A program made the translations under genes and the position numbers. This document shows positions 24,185-33,181 of a stretch of DNA of 40,000 nucleotides, piece after piece; position 1 is the first letter of the stretch; each line of letters begins with the position of its first letter. Below the pieces are notes generated by a model. It did not search any database and was not told the DNA's origin. It was given only the letters and a program-made list of their open reading frames with translations. This stretch comes from Avisuccinivibrio sp964424565 (GTDB lineage Bacteria; Pseudomonadota; Gammaproteobacteria; Enterobacterales; Succinivibrionaceae), in the NCBI GenBank assembly GCA_964424565.1, contig CAYRIZ010000016.1, positions 1 to 40,000 of the forward strand, in the 5' to 3' direction.

Positions 24185-25498
24185 CTATCGCAGTGTAGCC
24201 TCATAACCGCACAGCTCCGGAATGAAGCTGGAGATGGTAGGACAGTAGGTGCAGAGCATCAGCACACCTACAATCACCAGGTAGAACGGGATCAGAGGCT
24301 TGATCACGCGCTCTATGGTGGTCTGTGCCACCTTCACGCCCACGAACAGGATGTTGCCTACCGGAGGAGTAATGGTGCCTATGCACAGGTTGAAGGTAAT
24401 CACAATACCAAATTCCACCGGGCTCAGACCGCACTGCATACCGATCGGCAGGAAGATCGGGGTGAAGATCAGAATGGCCGGGGTGGTATCCAGGAAGGTA
24501 CCCACAAACAGCAGCACTACATTGATGATGAGCAGAATGACTATATGGCTGTCGGACACACCGTACAGGGCACTGCCCACCAGGGCCGGAATATTCACGA
24601 AGGAAATAACCCAGGACATGATGGAGGATACGCCTATGAGCAGCACGATGATGCCGGTCATCTTGGCGGATTCCTGATAAATCTTGACCAGGGCGCTCCA
24701 GGTGATGTTGCGGTAGACGATGGACAGGACCAGCGAGTACACCACAGCCACCACAGCACCTTCAGTAGCGGTGAAGGCACCGGCTACGATACCGCCGATT
24801 ACTATGATGATGAGCAGCAGGGAAGGCAGGGCCTCCAATATGACCTTAATGGCTATGGCAGCAGTGATCTTCTGACTGTCACCCTTGTAACCCAGCTTCT
24901 TGGCCCAGAAGAATGCCACCACCATGCAGCCCAGGCCCCAGAGAATGCCGGGAATATAACCGGCCAGGAACAGGGCAGCCACGGAAGTACCGCCTGACAC
25001 CAGAGAGTAGGTGATCAGCACGTTGGACGGCGGAATCAGCAGGCCGGTAGGGGCGGTGGCAATATTCACGGTGGCCATGTAGTTGCGGCTGTAGCCGTCC
25101 TTCACGGCTATGGGTCCGATAATGGTACCCATGGCGGAAGCGGCAGCCACACCGGAGCCGGAAATGGCACCGAACATCATGTTGGCCATGGCATTGGTGT
25201 GGGCATAAGAGCCGGGAACCTTACCTACCAGCAGACGGGCAAAGTTCATCAGCCTGATGGCTATACCGCCCTGATTCATAATATTGCCCGCCAGAATAAA
25301 GAACGGGATGGCGATCAGGGTAAAGACCGAGATACCGGAGAAGGTACGCTGGGCACCGGTCTGCAGCATCATCTGGAAATCAAGGGCATTGGCACCGGCT
25401 ACTACTGAAGAAATGGCTATGGCTATGCAGATGGGCACGCCCAGAAGCAGCAGCGCAATCAGCACCAGGGCCATGATTAATGCGACTGTAATTGTCAT
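24185..25498 (-). CDS. dctM: TRAP transporter large permease subunit (DctM family)
   Basis: Twelve-helix ion-coupled permease of a tripartite ATP-independent periplasmic importer. The sequence is hydrophobic throughout, with TRAP signatures IPFFILAGNIMNQGGIA near residue 65, GAISGSGVAAASAMG near residue 112, PPSNVLITYSL near 157 and GTITPPVGNILFVG near 374. The length of 437 is standard. AGGAG is about 6 nt before the ATG. It is the third gene of dctP-dctQ-dctM. With uxaC as downstream neighbour the substrate is likely a hexuronate (inference). Confidence 0.95.
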   Translation of the reverse strand: MTITVALIMALVLIALLLLGVPICIAIAISSVVAGANALDFQMMLQTGAQRTFSGISVFTLIAIPFFILAGNIMNQGGIAIRLMNFARLLVGKVPGSYAHTNAMANMMFGAISGSGVAAASAMGTIIGPIAVKDGYSRNYMATVNIATAPTGLLIPPSNVLITYSLVSGGTSVAALFLAGYIPGILWGLGCMVVAFFWAKKLGYKGDSQKITAAIAIKVILEALPSLLLIIIVIGGIVAGAFTATEGAVVAVVYSLVLSIVYRNITWSALVKIYQESAKMTGIIVLLIGVSSIMSWVISFVNIPALVGSALYGVSDSHIVILLIINVVLLFVGTFLDTTPAILIFTPIFLPIGMQCGLSPVEFGIVITFNLCIGTITPPVGNILFVGVKVAQTTIERVIKPLIPFYLVIVGVLMLCTYCPTISSFIPELCGYEATLR

Positions 25499-25537
25499 GT
25501 TTATCTCCTAATCAGGAAAGCCTGAGCAGTCCTGAAA

Positions 25538-26050
25538 TTATTCATCATCTGTGTTCATGCCGTACTGATCCACATCAGGATCGCCGAGCTGCTGGAACAT
25601 TCTGACCAAGTTAAGCAGACCGTAGACGGTGATGATCACACCGGACAGCGGCAATACGGCATACATCAGGCCCATGTTTACGCCCAGGGAGGCAGTAAGC
25701 TGACCCATGTTCTCTGAGGCCATCACATAGCCGCCGTAGCAGAGCAGCAGCAGAGCGGTGGCAACTACCAGCACTTCTGCGATGATGTCGAGAAAAACGC
25801 GTTTTCTGCCCGTGAACTTATTGTAGACGAAGGCCATACAGAGGTGGCCGCGCTCGCCGAATACAATAGCTGCGGACAGAATCGACAGCCAGGTAAAGCT
25901 GTAGGTGATCAACTCCTCTGAGATAGTAGAAGGGGAGTTGAAGAAATAACGCGTACAGATCTGATAGGTGCCGACCACTGTCATCATCATGAACAAGAAG
26001 ACGCAGAAGGTCAGGAGCACCTTATCAAGGATTTTACGCAGTGCTTCCAT
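25538..26050 (-). CDS. dctQ: TRAP transporter small permease subunit (DctQ family)
   Basis: Four-helix membrane subunit that pairs with DctM. Typical features are the first helix LLTFCVFLFMMMTVVGTYQI, the RYFFNSPSTISEEL segment at about residues 34-47, where family members have an N-x-P...E-E motif, and SILSAAIVFGERGHLCM. The 170-residue length is normal. It lies between dctP and dctM, with GGAG upstream of the ATG. Confidence 0.93.
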   Translation of the reverse strand: MEALRKILDKVLLTFCVFLFMMMTVVGTYQICTRYFFNSPSTISEELITYSFTWLSILSAAIVFGERGHLCMAFVYNKFTGRKRVFLDIIAEVLVVATALLLLCYGGYVMASENMGQLTASLGVNMGLMYAVLPLSGVIITVYGLLNLVRMFQQLGDPDVDQYGMNTDDE

Positions 26051-26082
26051 GACATTACTCCTATATGAAGATTAAAGAAAAA

Positions 26083-27084
26083 TCAGCCCTGATTGGCTTT
26101 GCCTGCTTCCTCATACAAAGGACGCAGTGCAGGATTCGCTTTCAGGAGCTCCTCGTGCAGCGGCAGAACTTTGTTGCGGAATTCATTGACATCGACGGTA
26201 ATGAACTCAACGCCCATACCGGAAGCAGTCTTTTTGGCTTCATCCACAGCCTTGCCCCAGGCCTCGAACTCTACCTTTTCAGCTTCCCTGGCAGCCTCAT
26301 CAAACACCGCCTTGTCGTCGGCGCTCAGACCGTCGTAGAACCTCTTGGATACCACCAGCAGATCAGGCACCATCTGATGCATGTCATAGGTGTAGTACTT
26401 GCACACTTCACCGTGCTTCTGATCGGTTAAGGCCAGCTCGTTGTTCTCGGCACCGTCAATCACGGACTGCTGCAGGGCAGAGTAAACTTCACCAAAGCTC
26501 ATGGGGGTGGCGGCACCGCCGAAGGCCTGCATCATGGCTACATTGGTAGGACCGGCCTGGACACGGAACTTCTTGCCCTGAATGTCGGCTACCGAGCGGA
26601 TCGGGGTCTTGGCATAGAAGTTGCGGGAGCCGGCAGTGAAGGCGGCCACAGGATAGAAGCCGTTGGAATCAGAGTTGACGCCCAGCTTCTTTAAGACCTC
26701 AGGATCGGTGACGAACTTCTCATAGGCTGCCTCTGAGGTGAAGAGGTAAGGCATGGAGAACAGGGAATAGAGCGGATCAAAGGATTCGATGTTGGCGGTG
26801 GAAACTACCAGATACTGTACTGAACCCTGCTTGATTAATTCCAGCACCTTCTCATTGGCACCCAGGGTGCCGTTGGGGAAGATTTGGACTTCGTACTTGC
26901 TGCCCAGTTTGCTCTCTACAGTGTTCTTAAAGGCAACCAGGCCGAGGTGATCGGGATGGGTTTCAACCTGAGCGTGCGACATACGGACGAGGGTCTTGGA
27001 TTCCTCACTGCCGCAGCCGGTTAAAGCCAAAGTGGAAGCTGCTGCTACGGCAACAGCAATGCCCAGCATGTTCTTAAATTGCAT
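26083..27084 (-). CDS. dctP: TRAP transporter substrate-binding lipoprotein (DctP family)
   Basis: Periplasmic receptor that delivers substrate to DctQM. The signal sequence ends in LALTGC, so Cys24 is a probable lipid anchor, seen in some but not most DctP proteins. Family segments are IFPNGTLGANEKVLE, GKKFRVQAGPTNVAMMQAFG carrying the conserved Arg that binds the substrate carboxylate, and PMSFGEVYSALQQSVIDGAENN. The 333-residue length fits. It is the first gene of the importer operon; operator-like palindromes lie upstream (27141-27177, 27295-27339). A hexuronate substrate is inferred from uxaC. Confidence 0.95.
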   Translation of the reverse strand: MQFKNMLGIAVAVAAASTLALTGCGSEESKTLVRMSHAQVETHPDHLGLVAFKNTVESKLGSKYEVQIFPNGTLGANEKVLELIKQGSVQYLVVSTANIESFDPLYSLFSMPYLFTSEAAYEKFVTDPEVLKKLGVNSDSNGFYPVAAFTAGSRNFYAKTPIRSVADIQGKKFRVQAGPTNVAMMQAFGGAATPMSFGEVYSALQQSVIDGAENNELALTDQKHGEVCKYYTYDMHQMVPDLLVVSKRFYDGLSADDKAVFDEAAREAEKVEFEAWGKAVDEAKKTASGMGVEFITVDVNEFRNKVLPLHEELLKANPALRPLYEEAGKANQG

Positions 27085-27140
27085 AATGTGATGTCCTCTA
27101 ATAGTAATGTTTTTATATTAATTTTTAATTAATATTCCGA

Positions 27141-27177
27141 CTGATACCGGTACTAACTTGCAGACTGGTATACTAGT
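27141..27177. promoter_or_regulatory. UxuR/ExuR-like operator pair upstream of dctP
   Basis: ACTGGTATACTAGT (27164-27177) is a near-palindrome close to the gammaproteobacterial UxuR/ExuR box core TTGGTATACCAA. A second palindrome, TACCGGTA (27145-27152), is centred 22 bp away, two helical turns. Both lie 60-95 bp upstream of dctP. This suggests hexuronate-responsive control by a GntR-family repressor not encoded in the window. Confidence 0.5.
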
Positions 27178-27294
27178 CGCAGCGCACTATATACAAAAGC
27201 ACATGCAAAAAATGTTAACGAGGGCAAATTTTAAGAAATTTGTCTGATGAAAAAATAAAATTTTTCCATTATTTGACATAGCCCACAAAAATCG

Positions 27295-27339
27295 CAAACG
27301 TTTGATCTCAGTGCACCCGTTTGAACTCAGTCGGTTTGA
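27295..27339. promoter_or_regulatory. Palindrome and TTTGA direct repeats far upstream of dctP
   Basis: CAAACGTTTG (27295-27304) is a perfect 10-bp palindrome. It runs into two near-identical repeats, TTTGATCTCAGT at 27302 and TTTGAACTCAGT at 27320-27331, and a third TTTGAG. This looks like a multi-site operator, about 210-255 bp upstream of dctP. The rest of the gap (27340-27480) shows no feature I can name. Confidence 0.35.
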
Positions 27340-27742
27340 GGGAAGACTAAGGCCAGCCCCAGCAATTAAGTTATCACAATAAAATCCTGCAGGCTGTGAT
27401 CGGTTTGCCGGGCTGATCACAAAGAAATCAAAAATTACGCGCTCTTCATCCGAAAATATGACCTGAGGCAAAAAAGTGCGGTGGATCAATACCAGGACAG
27501 CCTCTGCCGCTCCGGGGCCGCGGCCCTGACTGCCGCCCGAAGCCGGGCAGAAAGCCGTCCAAAATCTGCGGCTGCGGTGCTTTGCCGCCCTTTTGAAATG
27601 AAGACCAAAATGGAGATCAGATCTGTGCCTGAAGCCCTTGCCTCAGGGGCTGCGGGACTGCCAGGTGCAGAAAGCGTTTGCGGCAGATCGGGCCGGCGGC
27701 AGACCGGGAATTTAGTGTGTGGAGGGGGGGAGGGAAATTGAG

Positions 27743-27797
27743 CTGCCGTTTTCCCGGCAGGGATCCCCGGCCGGACCACTGTGATCCACAGCCGGGG
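27743..27797 (-). terminator. Tandem hairpins downstream of asnS
   Basis: CCCCGGC/GCCGGGG (27765-27771 and 27791-27797), with an inner CTGTG/CACAG stem, starts 14 nt past the asnS stop. A second hairpin, CTGCCG/CGGCAG (27743-27760), follows, then a weak T tract. This is a probable end of the asnS transcript. The rest of 27487-27742 is GC-rich and shows no convincing gene. Confidence 0.4.
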
Positions 27798-27810
27798 ACG
27801 GGGGGCTGTT

Positions 27811-29211
27811 TTAGAAATCAGCCGTACGCGGGGCGCGCGGGAAGGGTATGGTGTCACGGATATTGCCCACACCGGTGACATAGGCCACCAGGCGCTCAAA
27901 ACCCAGACCAAAGCCGGAGTGCGGTACGCTGCCGTAGCGGCGCAGATCGCGGTACCACCAGTAGGCTTCCTTATCCAGTCCCAGCTCATCCATGCGCTGA
28001 TCGAGCTTGTCTAGACGCTCCTCACGCTGTGAGCCGCCTATGATCTCGCCTATGCCCGGGGCCAGCACATCCATGGCGGCCACAGTACGGCCGTCATCGT
28101 TCTGCCGCATATAAAAGGCCTTGATGTCCTTGGGATAGTTCTTGACCACTACCGGGGACTTGAAGTATTCCTCAGCCAGATAGCGCTCGTGCTCGGACTG
28201 CAGATCTATGCCCCAGGCCACAGGGAACTCGAACTTCTTGCCGCACTGCTCCAGGATCTTAATGGCATCGGTATAGTCCACGGAGGCAAAATCCGAATCG
28301 ATGAACTGCTGCAGGCGGCTGACGGCATTCTTGTCCACGCGCTGCACTATAAAGGCCAGATCATCGGCCCGCTGCTCCAGCACGGCCCTGAACACGTACT
28401 TGAGCATGTCCTCGGCAGTTTTGGCGCAGCCGTCGAGATCGGTAAAGGCCATTTCCGGCTCGCACATCCAGAACTCGGCCAGATGTCTGGAGGTATTGGA
28501 TTCCTCGGCTCTGAAGGTAGGCCCAAAGGTGTAGCACTTGGTAAAAGCGCAGGCATAGGTTTCCACATTCAGCTGCCCGGATACGGTCAGATAGGCGTGG
28601 CGGCCGAAGAAGTCCTGGGAGAAGTCTACTTTGCCCTGGGCATCGCGCGGCAGATTGTTCAAGTCGAAATTGGTGACGGTGAACATCTCGCCTGCACCCT
28701 CGCAGTCGGAGGCAGTGATCTCAGGAGTGGACACCCACATGAAGCCGCGCTCCTGGAAAAAGGAGTGTATGGCATAGGCCAGGGTATTGCGGATGCGCAT
28801 CACGGCACCTATTAAATTGGTGCGCGGGCGCAGATGGGCGTATTCACGCAGATATTCCACACTGTGGCGCTTGGCACTCATGGGATAGGTGTCAGGATCT
28901 TCCACAAAGCCCAGTACCTGTACCTTGGAGGCTTTGAGTTCAAAAGCCTGGCCCTGACCAGGGGAGGCCTGCAGCGTGCCTTCCACCATTACGGAGCAGC
29001 CGGCGGTGAGCTTTAAAATTTCACTTTGATAATTGTCCAGAGTGTTGTCGGCAATCACCTGCAGATTGTTGAAGCAGGAGCCGTCGGAGAGGGCAATAAA
29101 GGAAAAACCTGCCTTGGAATCGCGGCGGGTTCTGACCCAGCCGCCCACAGTTGCCGTGCTGCCGGCAGGGATGCTGCCTGACAGCAGTTCTTTTACGCTT
29201 TGTAAGCTCAT
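27811..29211 (-). CDS. asnS: Asparaginyl-tRNA synthetase
   Basis: Charges tRNA-Asn. It is a class II enzyme with an N-terminal OB-fold anticodon domain (VGGWVRTRRDSKAGFSFIALSDGS, residues ~22-45). The catalytic core has motif 2-like FRAEESNTSRHLAEFWMCEPE near residue 220 and motif 3 GFGLGFERLVAYVTG near the C-terminus. RPRTNLIGAVMRIRN is also typical. The length of 466 equals E. coli AsnRS. It is the last gene of a three-gene minus-strand run, 24 nt after the membrane-protein gene. Confidence 0.97.
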   Translation of the reverse strand: MSLQSVKELLSGSIPAGSTATVGGWVRTRRDSKAGFSFIALSDGSCFNNLQVIADNTLDNYQSEILKLTAGCSVMVEGTLQASPGQGQAFELKASKVQVLGFVEDPDTYPMSAKRHSVEYLREYAHLRPRTNLIGAVMRIRNTLAYAIHSFFQERGFMWVSTPEITASDCEGAGEMFTVTNFDLNNLPRDAQGKVDFSQDFFGRHAYLTVSGQLNVETYACAFTKCYTFGPTFRAEESNTSRHLAEFWMCEPEMAFTDLDGCAKTAEDMLKYVFRAVLEQRADDLAFIVQRVDKNAVSRLQQFIDSDFASVDYTDAIKILEQCGKKFEFPVAWGIDLQSEHERYLAEEYFKSPVVVKNYPKDIKAFYMRQNDDGRTVAAMDVLAPGIGEIIGGSQREERLDKLDQRMDELGLDKEAYWWYRDLRRYGSVPHSGFGLGFERLVAYVTGVGNIRDTIPFPRAPRTADF

Positions 29212-29235
29212 TATTTCCTCAATACATGATTTTGA

Positions 29236-29733
29236 CTAAAGGGCTATGCTCTCTGGCTTCAGGTGCCCGTGCTCAGTTTCCACAGTCAGCATGGCGCGCG
29301 GATGTCTGCTCTGTCCGCCTATGATGAGGCAGGGCAGGGTGTGCTGCTGCTGTTCGTCCAGAAAGCGTCTGATTTCATCGGCCACGCGCATGCCGGCCAG
29401 GCGCTGCTCAAATTCTATGGGACCGTAGCCCGGCACTTCCACCCGGGCTCTGATAATGGTGATGCCGCGCACCCCCTCGCAGGAGAGGAGCTCGGCCTCA
29501 GCGCGGCTGCCCTGGGCTATGAGTTTTTTGACGCGCCTGTGCAGATACAGGCTTTTGAGCGTCAGCAGACCGAACAAAAAGGCCATAAACCACTGCATAT
29601 AAGGCTTTTCCCCGCGCTCGATCATGACATACAGGGCCAGCACCAGGGCTATGAGGGTGATCAGGCCGTAGCAGATGCCAAACACCAGCTGGGCCTTGCC
29701 TACCCGGGGCTCAAAGGAGTGATTTCTAGTCAT
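29236..29733 (-). CDS. Membrane protein of unknown function
   Basis: I do not recognise the family. Two transmembrane helices are visible (about residues 17-37 and 47-63), joined by a short GEKPYMQ loop. A basic segment (HRRVKKL) follows, then a soluble domain of about 95 residues with alternating beta-like stretches (RARVEVPGYGPIEFEQRL). The layout suggests an inner-membrane protein with the C-terminal domain on the cytoplasmic side. It overlaps the upstream lipoprotein gene by 8 nt, so the two products probably act together or are at least translationally coupled. Confidence 0.8.
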   Translation of the reverse strand: MTRNHSFEPRVGKAQLVFGICYGLITLIALVLALYVMIERGEKPYMQWFMAFLFGLLTLKSLYLHRRVKKLIAQGSRAEAELLSCEGVRGITIIRARVEVPGYGPIEFEQRLAGMRVADEIRRFLDEQQQHTLPCLIIGGQSRHPRAMLTVETEHGHLKPESIAL

Positions 29734-30187
29734 GGGCTATAACCCCCTCAAATACGGCATTGGGATTGAATCCCGACTGCTCTTCATCTTCAAAGTTCAG
29801 GTGCACCATAACCGAAGCCTGCAGCTGCAGCATGCGGTTGTACTTTATGGAATCGCGGGCGGTGTCCTCCATTTGAGAGGCCGGGACAAAATAGGACAGC
29901 TGCAGCGGCTGATTGGGCGGCAGCTCCACATCCTTCATTTCTTCCAAATAGTCGGCGGCCGGAGAGCCGTTGACAAAAACCTGTATGCGGGCGGACTGCA
30001 GCGGCAGGGCGGTAAGGGAGTGATGCAGCACCGAGCAGATCACCATGAAGCCGGGCACCTCATTGACCACCTGCATGCGTACCTGCTGTACCTGCAGACT
30101 GGGCCGATCAGCGCCGTCGGGCAGGCTCTGGCAGGCGGCAAGCAGCAGGGCGGCTGCAGCGGCTGCGGCGGTTAAAAACTTGGGCAT
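29726..30187 (-). CDS. Small lipoprotein with LEA2/WHy-like domain
   Basis: The signal sequence ends in LLAAC, making Cys19 the lipidation site. The mature part (residues ~30-150) is predicted beta-rich, with VQQVRMQV, a strand containing ALPLQSARIQVFVNGSP and PPNQPLQLSYFVP. That pattern resembles the LEA14/WHy fold found in bacterial lipoproteins. The family assignment is by eye and moderate. GAGGT lies just upstream of the ATG. It is the first gene of the run ending in asnS and is divergent from the BASS transporter gene. Confidence 0.8.
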   Translation of the reverse strand: MPKFLTAAAAAAALLLAACQSLPDGADRPSLQVQQVRMQVVNEVPGFMVICSVLHHSLTALPLQSARIQVFVNGSPAADYLEEMKDVELPPNQPLQLSYFVPASQMEDTARDSIKYNRMLQLQASVMVHLNFEDEEQSGFNPNAVFEGVIAHD

Positions 30188-30521
30188 ATGACCTCGTTAC
30201 AAGACAAGAAAAGCACATCTTTCCGGGAAAAATCTCAAATCTGCAGATTTTAGCACCAAGAGCCGGCAAGTGCCATGCATCAGCCGCGGGCAGCCTCAGG
30301 CCTCTCCCCGCCGGCCGGCCGTATGCAGATTTTTGGAAATTTTTGAAAAATTTTGAAAATTTTACTCATGAAGGGAGTACTGCTGCCGCCGGGTGTGGAG
30401 ATCAGGCGCATAATAGCCACGGTTTGATTTATGCCGGCCGCGGCACTGCCGGCAATGAGATCGTGCCGCATTACTCATTACACCCCGGGTTTAGTCCCTG
30501 GGAAAAATTTAGGAGATCAAT
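30188..30521. promoter_or_regulatory. Divergent intergenic region between the lipoprotein and BASS genes
   Basis: The gap must hold promoters for both directions. For the minus strand an extended -10 TGCTAAAAT (30255-30247), the same nonamer as upstream of rpsB, is the best candidate. An A/T-rich tract with repeated GAAAATTTT-like units lies at 30330-30365. For the plus strand I see no convincing promoter. A GCCGGC/GCCGGC stem (30433-30453) and a CCCGGG-type stem lie before the AGGAG site. Confidence 0.35.
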
Positions 30522-31499
30522 ATGGCAGCTGTACTCAATCAGATTGCCCGCTTCAGCGCCTTCATGGGGCGCACCTTTGCCGTCTGGGTCATAATTTTTG
30601 CCTGCCTGGCCTACTACTTTCCGGACACCTTCAAATTCATGGCCCCTTATATTTCCATCCTGCTGGGTATAGTCATGTTCGGCATGGGACTGACCCTGCG
30701 GGCCAAAGACTTTTCTGAAGTATTCACCCGTCCGGTGGATGTGATCATAGGTATCTTGGGCCAGTTCCTCATCATGCCGCTGAGCGCCTACGGTTTGTGC
30801 ATGCTTTTGAACCTGCCTGATGAAATTGCCGTAGGAGTGATCCTGGTAGGCTGCTGCCCCGGTGGCACGGCCTCCAATGTGATGACCTTTCTGGGCAAAG
30901 GCGATGTGCCGCTGTCCGTCACCGTTTCCTCCTGCACCACCGTCATGGCCCCGATAGTCACTCCGGCTTTGATCTATTTCTTTGCCAATCAGTGGGTGGA
31001 AGTGGATCCCATGAGCATGTTCATGTCCATAGTGCAGATAGTGATGCTGCCCATAGTAGCCGGTGTGATCATCAATACCCTGTTCGGCCGGTATGTGCGT
31101 CAGGCCGTATCCGTGCTGCCGCTGATATCCGTGCTGGCCATAGTGGCCATAGTAGCCTCGGTGGTGGCGGTAAGCCAGAAGCAGATTGCCGAAACCGGCC
31201 TGCTGATTTTTGCCGTGGTGGTGCTGCACAATGGTCTGGGCCTGGGGCTGGGCTATCTGCTGGCCAAAGTCTGCGGCATGCCTCTGCCCAAGCGCAAGGC
31301 CATAGCCATGGAGGTGGGCCTGCAGAACTCCGGCCTGGGCGTGGCCCTGGCCATGGCCCACTTCAGCCCGCTGTCTGCCGTGCCTTCAGCCATCTTCTCC
31401 GTCTGGCACAATATTTCCGGTCCCATACTGGCTACGGTGTTTGCCAATATGAAGGATGAGGCTCCTGCAGCCAGCAGCAAGGAAGACACAAAGCACTAA
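30522..31499 (+). CDS. BASS-family (bile acid:sodium symporter-like) transporter
   Basis: Ten-helix sodium-coupled carrier. Family segments are FGMGLTLRAKDF near residue 65, CCPGGTASNVMTFLGKGD near residue 123 with the crossing-helix Pro/Gly, SVTVSSCTTVMAPIVTPAL and EVGLQNSGLGVALA near residue 275. The length of 325 is typical of the YocS/PanS branch. TAGGAG lies about 6 nt before the ATG. The substrate is unknown: pantoate and organic anions are known in this branch, while the uxaB-uxaA neighbours suggest an acidic sugar derivative. I saw no terminator between it and uxaB. Confidence 0.9.
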   Translation: MAAVLNQIARFSAFMGRTFAVWVIIFACLAYYFPDTFKFMAPYISILLGIVMFGMGLTLRAKDFSEVFTRPVDVIIGILGQFLIMPLSAYGLCMLLNLPDEIAVGVILVGCCPGGTASNVMTFLGKGDVPLSVTVSSCTTVMAPIVTPALIYFFANQWVEVDPMSMFMSIVQIVMLPIVAGVIINTLFGRYVRQAVSVLPLISVLAIVAIVASVVAVSQKQIAETGLLIFAVVVLHNGLGLGLGYLLAKVCGMPLPKRKAIAMEVGLQNSGLGVALAMAHFSPLSAVPSAIFSVWHNISGPILATVFANMKDEAPAASSKEDTKH

Positions 31500-31701
31500 G
31501 CTGCAACTTGTCTGATCTGATGACTTTTTAAAATTATTAATAAAATCAATTACGGGCTGCCGCAGCCGGCGGCCTGACCTTCTTACGCCTGCCGGGAAAA
31601 CTTTCGATCCAGCACTCATTTTTTTAGTCATGCTGTGCTTATTTCTGCCTCTTGCTCTACAATTACATAAATTTTAATTTCCATGGGAGCAACATTGTTT
31701 T

Positions 31702-33180
31702 ATGAATAAACTTGATTTGACTTTATGCCCTGAGCTTAAAAGTGATCTGAAGATTAAGGTAATGCAGTTTGGTGAAGGCAACTTCCTGCGCGGCTTTATC
31801 GACTGGATGATCTTCAAGCTCAATCAGCAGGGCCTGTTCAACGGCCGAATCCTCGCTATTCAGCCTACTCCGCGCGGGCGTGTGCTGCCCAAGCTCCTGG
31901 ACCAGGACTGCCTTTACACCACCATACTGCACGGCGTAAAGGATGGTCAGGAGATAGAGGAAATTGAAAAGATCAATTCCATTGCCGCTGGCCTCAATCC
32001 CTATGAGCAGTGGCCCGAGGTGCTCGCCGCCGGCTGCAGCGACGATCTGCAGTTCATCTTCTCCAACACCACAGAAGCCGGCATTTCCTACAATCCCTGC
32101 GAGCTGAACTTTGAAAGCGCTCCGCTGTCCTTCCCGGCCAAGCTGACCCAGGTGCTGTACAAGCGCTTTGCCGCCGGCAAGTCCGGTCTGGTGGTCATGC
32201 CCTGCGAGCTGCTCGATGACAATGGCACCAAGCTCAAGAACATAGTGCTGCAGCATGCTGCCGACTGGAATTTTGGCGACGAGTTTGTGGCCTATGTCAA
32301 TGAGCAGTGCAGATTCTTAAACACCCTGGTTGACCGTGTGGTTTCCGGCTACCCTGTGGCCCTGGCCCAGGAATATGAGCAGAAGCTGGGTTATGTGGAC
32401 ACCCTGATGTGCTGCGGTGAGACCTTTGGCTTCATGGCCATTGAAGGCGACAGTGAAGTTGAGGAAATGCTGCCCTTTGCCAAAGGCGGTCTCAATGTGG
32501 TGACTGCAGCCGACATCAGCCCGTATCGTCTGCGCAAGGTGCGCATCTTAAACGGTGCCCACACTGCCAATGTCCCGGCTGCCTTCCTGGCCGGTCTCGA
32601 CACTGTGGATCAGATGATGAGCCACGAGGTGACCGGTCCCTTCGTGCACTCTGTGGTCTATGACGAAATCATCCCGGCCGTCAACCTCGACAAGGAAATG
32701 CTGGTCAGCTTTGCCGATGACGTAATGGACAGATTTAAGGATCCTTCCATGCACCATCAGCTGGCCTCCATCCTGATGAACAGCACCTCCAAGGTCAAGG
32801 CCCGCGTAGTGCCGAGCATTCTCGATGCCCGCGCCAAGGGTGTCCTGCCGCGCCGCCTGTGCTTTGCCCTGGCCGCCTACATGGCCCTGTACCGCAATGC
32901 CGACGGTCTGCCGGTCAAGGTGGAGCGTGCCGGCGGCAAGACCGGTGAGTTCAATGATGATGCCTATGCCGTGGAAGCATTGCAGAAGGCCTGGGCTCTG
33001 TATCAGAAGACCGAGGCTTCAGCTCTGTTTACCGTCAAGGCAGTGCTCTCCGACACCAAGCTGTGGGGTGCCGATTTGTCTTCAGATGTTGATCTTACCG
33101 CCTGCACTGCCAAGCTGCTTCATGCCGTAATTTCCGATGGAGTACTGGCCACCATGCAGGCCCTGCAGGAGCAGAACTGA
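31702..33180 (+). CDS. uxaB: Tagaturonate reductase (altronate oxidoreductase)
   Basis: Reduces D-tagaturonate to D-altronate with NADH, the second step of galacturonate breakdown. It belongs to the polyol-specific long-chain dehydrogenase family. The N-terminal Rossmann part has KVMQFGEGNFLRGFIDWMI, which is UxaB-like, and FIFSNTTEAGI. The C-terminal part has KVRILNGAHTANVP near residue 280, with the catalytic Lys/His region of the family. The 492-residue length fits (E. coli 483). Its stop is one base before the uxaA ATG, so the pair is an operon. The 31500-31701 gap contains a TTATTAATAA palindrome (31534-31543) and a -10-like TACAAT (31658-31663). Confidence 0.95.
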   Translation: MNKLDLTLCPELKSDLKIKVMQFGEGNFLRGFIDWMIFKLNQQGLFNGRILAIQPTPRGRVLPKLLDQDCLYTTILHGVKDGQEIEEIEKINSIAAGLNPYEQWPEVLAAGCSDDLQFIFSNTTEAGISYNPCELNFESAPLSFPAKLTQVLYKRFAAGKSGLVVMPCELLDDNGTKLKNIVLQHAADWNFGDEFVAYVNEQCRFLNTLVDRVVSGYPVALAQEYEQKLGYVDTLMCCGETFGFMAIEGDSEVEEMLPFAKGGLNVVTAADISPYRLRKVRILNGAHTANVPAAFLAGLDTVDQMMSHEVTGPFVHSVVYDEIIPAVNLDKEMLVSFADDVMDRFKDPSMHHQLASILMNSTSKVKARVVPSILDARAKGVLPRRLCFALAAYMALYRNADGLPVKVERAGGKTGEFNDDAYAVEALQKAWALYQKTEASALFTVKAVLSDTKLWGADLSSDVDLTACTAKLLHAVISDGVLATMQALQEQN

Positions 33181-33181
33181 A

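Noticed and set aside
27481..27741. Plus-strand 86-codon ORF between dctP and asnS
   Set aside because: No ribosome binding site, low-complexity Ala/Arg/Gly composition typical of chance frames in GC-rich DNA, and it lies downstream of the asnS stop in a terminator-like region.
30471..31361. Long minus-strand ORF opposite the BASS gene
   Set aside because: His/Gly/Gln-rich shadow of a hydrophobic transporter; no ribosome binding site.
30522..31499. Ketodeoxygluconate permease KdgT
   Set aside because: Sequence segments are those of the BASS family (PGGTASNV, GLQNSGLG), not KdgT; only the neighbourhood suggests that substrate.
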